Positions 61,809 to 64,000 of a stretch of 64,000 nt of DNA are shown here, piece by piece (positions within the stretch are counted from its first letter, which is position 1; each line of letters begins with the position of its first letter). The notes under the pieces were generated by a model. That model made no database searches, was not told the origin of the DNA, and saw only the letters and a list, made by a program, of their open reading frames with translations. Made by a program: the position numbers and the translations under genes. The stretch is taken from contig JAIDQQ010000024.1 of NCBI GenBank assembly GCA_029062165.1, forward strand, positions 62,001 through 126,000. The letters are read 5' to 3'. This DNA comes from Ruminococcus sp. (GTDB taxonomy: Bacteria > Bacillota > Clostridia > Oscillospirales > Ruminococcaceae).

Positions 61809-63185
61809 ATGCCAATAAATTCGGGTTTCAATATTAAAAATTTATGCAGTGAACTGGTAGAAAATACCAGTATATCACCGTCACTGTATGACAAGTATCA
61901 CGTTAAAAGAGGTCTGCGTAACAGCGACGGTACAGGTGTTGTAGCCGGTATCACAAATATATGTAACGTTCATGGATACGTACTTAATGAGGGCGAAGTT
62001 GAAGCTATCCCTGGTGAACTCATCTACAGAGGTTATAACATAAATGACCTCGTGGACAGCGTTGAGGAAGAAAACCGTTTCGGTTATGAGGAAACTGTTT
62101 TCCTGCTCCTTTTCGGACATCTCCCGACTGAAAAAGAACTTTCACAATTTAATGCCTACATCTCTTTAAGACGTGACCTTCCAAGCGGTTTCGTTGAAGA
62201 TATGATACTTAAAGCACCGTCAAAAAATATAATGAACAAACTTTCACGTTCTGTACTCGCTCTGTACTCTTATGACGACGAATGCGAAGATAAAAGTCTT
62301 GAAACAGAAATGCGTACAGCTATCGGACTTATGGCGAAACTTCCGGTAATAATGGCGGCAGCGTATCAGGTAAAAAGACGTGTTTTTGATAATCAGAGCA
62401 TGATTATGCACCCTATCAACTACGAGGAAAACACCGCACAATGTATATTATCGCTTTTACGTCCGGACAGGCAGTACACCGACGACGAGGCGAAAATGTT
62501 AGACCGCTTACTTATGTTACAGGCTGAACACGGTGGCGGTAACAATTCTACTTTTACCTGTCGTGTACTTACTTCTTCTGGTACTGACCCTTATTCCGCA
62601 TACTCTTCCGCTATAAGTGCCTTGAAAGGTTTCCGACATGGTGGTGCGAATATACAGGTTATAAATATGCTTGACAATTTCAAGGCAAACATTAAAAACT
62701 GGAATGATGAGGGTGAAGTCGCCGATTATATGCGTAAGACTATCCGCAAGGAAACTAATGACGGTTCGGGACTTATTTACGGTATGGGTCATGCAGTATA
62801 TACCATTTCTGACCCTCGTGCATTGATTCTCAAGAAAAAAGCCTTTGAACTCGCTAAAGGTAAGGAAATTGAAGCTGAATTTCGTCTGCTTGAAACTATC
62901 GAAAGACTTACTCCGGAAATTTTCGCCGAAATGAAAGGTAATACAAAAGCTATGTGTGCTAACGTCGATATGTATTCCGGTCTCGTATACAGAATGTTAG
63001 GTATACCCGACGAACTCTTCACACCACTCTTTGCGGTTGCAAGAATGGCTGGCTGGTCTGCACACCGTATGGAAGAAATCATTACCGGTAAAAGAATTAT
63101 CCGTCCGGCATATAAGGCTATCGCTAAAGAAAAAAGTTACGTAAAATTATCTGAAAGGGCTTCCGCATATAAACGGGAAATATGA
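61809..63185 (+). CDS. gltA: Citrate synthase
   Basis: 458 residues. It makes citrate from acetyl-CoA and oxaloacetate. Catalytic His regions are 'QAEHGGGNNSTFTCRV' and 'GLIYGMGHAVYTISDPRALI' and 'FRHGGANIQV'; the Asp is in 'CANVDMYSGLVYRMLGIP'. The N-terminus is longer than in short citrate synthases. In this type of anaerobe it serves glutamate synthesis. AAGGAG precedes the ATG and the stop overlaps the next gene (ATGA). Confidence 0.95.
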   Translation: MPINSGFNIKNLCSELVENTSISPSLYDKYHVKRGLRNSDGTGVVAGITNICNVHGYVLNEGEVEAIPGELIYRGYNINDLVDSVEEENRFGYEETVFLLLFGHLPTEKELSQFNAYISLRRDLPSGFVEDMILKAPSKNIMNKLSRSVLALYSYDDECEDKSLETEMRTAIGLMAKLPVIMAAAYQVKRRVFDNQSMIMHPINYEENTAQCILSLLRPDRQYTDDEAKMLDRLLMLQAEHGGGNNSTFTCRVLTSSGTDPYSAYSSAISALKGFRHGGANIQVINMLDNFKANIKNWNDEGEVADYMRKTIRKETNDGSGLIYGMGHAVYTISDPRALILKKKAFELAKGKEIEAEFRLLETIERLTPEIFAEMKGNTKAMCANVDMYSGLVYRMLGIPDELFTPLFAVARMAGWSAHRMEEIITGKRIIRPAYKAIAKEKSYVKLSERASAYKREI

Positions 63186-64000
63186 AAATTCTTGAATTAT
63201 TTGTTATTCCTCTTGTACTTCTTCTTACTGGTTGTGTGTTCAGTTCGAGTATAGACAGTCTGATGTCACCGCCTAAACTAAGCGTCGAACAGGAACAGAT
63301 TTACAAGGCTCTTACCGATGCTACAGGTACTTCAATAAGCCTGAAATATCCTAAATCCGGAAAATATCTGTCGGCTTTCATAGTAGAGGACATTGACGGT
63401 GACGACGAATCCGAAGCGGTTGTTTTCTATGAAAAAAACAGTATCGCTCTTGAAGAAAATTCGTTGAGAATAAATATTCTTGACCGTTCTGACGGTAAAT
63501 GGCGGTCTGTATGCGATACCCCCGCAAAAGGTGCGGAAATCGAAAAAGTAATGATTTCAAAATTAGGCTCTAATGAACGTACTAATCTTATCATAGGAAG
63601 CAGTCTGATAAACCGTTCGGAAAAAAACGTCTCTATATATAATTATTCCGACGGTAACATTGAAGAAACTTTTTCTGAATCTTATTCCTTTATAGATGTT
63701 ACGGACTTCGACGGCGACGAGGAAAACGAATTACTGTTATTATCGGGGGCGACTTTCGGGAATACCGCCAGAGCTGAAACTTTCCGGCTGAAAGAAGATG
63801 GTCTTTATTACAGATACAGTTGTAATCTTAGCGGAAATTTTACCGAATTTGATAACCTTAGTTATGGTAAAATAGACGACGAACACACCGGACTTTATAT
63901 AGATGCCGTCACCGGTACTGGACTTATTCAGACAGATATTGTCTATATGGATAATACAAGTCTCCGGAAAGTTTTTTCTACGGCGGACGAATCTTCTTTT
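63182..64000 (+). CDS. Lipoprotein with repeated Ca2+-loop (DxDGDD) motifs, cut by window edge
   Basis: At least 273 residues, open to the end of the window. The ATG at 63182 overlaps the gltA stop. The lipobox is LTGC (Cys near 18). Motifs 'VEDIDGDDESEAVVFYEKNS' and 'VTDFDGDEENELLLLSG' are the DxDGDxxxE type of FG-GAP/VCBS-like beta-propeller blades. It could be a surface sensor or binding protein; no partner is visible in the window. Confidence 0.82.
   Translation, partial: MKILELFVIPLVLLLTGCVFSSSIDSLMSPPKLSVEQEQIYKALTDATGTSISLKYPKSGKYLSAFIVEDIDGDDESEAVVFYEKNSIALEENSLRINILDRSDGKWRSVCDTPAKGAEIEKVMISKLGSNERTNLIIGSSLINRSEKNVSIYNYSDGNIEETFSESYSFIDVTDFDGDEENELLLLSGATFGNTARAETFRLKEDGLYYRYSCNLSGNFTEFDNLSYGKIDDEHTGLYIDAVTGTGLIQTDIVYMDNTSLRKVFSTADESSF

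Overview
The window is chromosomal DNA from an AT-rich, low-GC Gram-positive anaerobe, most likely a Ruminococcus-like member of the Oscillospiraceae (Clostridia). The evidence is strong Shine-Dalgarno sites, TTGACA/TATAAT promoters, a T-box leader, sporulation genes (spoIVB, dpaA, dpaB, spoIID), an ECF transporter core next to truA, and cellulosome-type parts: secreted proteins with dockerins, a lipoprotein with a cohesin-like domain, and a surface protein with a PKTG-type sorting signal. I see no prophage, transposon, IS element or CRISPR array.

Layout. Positions 1-6775 (minus) carry a five-gene transport operon: two sugar-type ABC permeases, an HlyD-like adaptor, a MacB/FtsX-like single protein and a solute-binding lipoprotein cut by the window edge. 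A small XRE regulator follows, then a tRNA cluster (Gly, Arg, His) and an orphan tandem SUKH-3 protein on the minus strand. Positions 9032-13063 are panB-panC-panD-purB; PanD carries a long C-terminal beta-sandwich-like extension. Positions 13128-17239 hold a phosphoesterase, an esterase, rimM, three tandem cytoplasmic leucine-rich-repeat (LRR_5) genes and trmD, followed by ptsH (HPr). The minus block 17854-23129 holds spoIVB and a separate unit of a helical protein, two glycosyltransferases and birA. A sortase-type surface protein (23306-25513) is followed by a tRNA-Cys T-box leader and the long unit cysE - unknown - cysS - GNAT - MBL hydrolase - rlmH - unknown - CPBP protease.

Positions 31867-38542 (minus) contain dpaA-dpaB and, upstream of a terminator, pheA-metH-prfB and a small membrane protein resembling IS3 OrfA. 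From 38728 to 60381 almost everything is on the plus strand with small gaps: ruvC-ruvA-ruvB, a C39-like protein, a phosphohexomutase homologue that has lost its active-site loops, an rRNA methyltransferase-like protein, two small proteins, ecfA1, three secreted LRR_5 proteins (two with dockerins, one with a decayed dockerin), ecfA2-ecfT, yfhO, truA, a DUF5711-like protein, a CvpA-like protein, a ClpE-like ATPase and a cohesin lipoprotein. The end has a glutaredoxin and spoIID (minus), then gltA and a partial lipoprotein (plus).

The most unusual points are: two conserved housekeeping operons (rimM/trmD and ecfA1/ecfA2) each split by a triplet of LRR_5 genes; a lipid-anchored cohesin near the dockerin-LRR proteins; a PanD fused to a CBM-like domain; a pseudo-phosphohexomutase; an SD and start codon bridged by a hairpin before the cvpA-like gene; and a dockerin caught in decay. 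No domain or database search was run; family names rest on motifs read from the translations.
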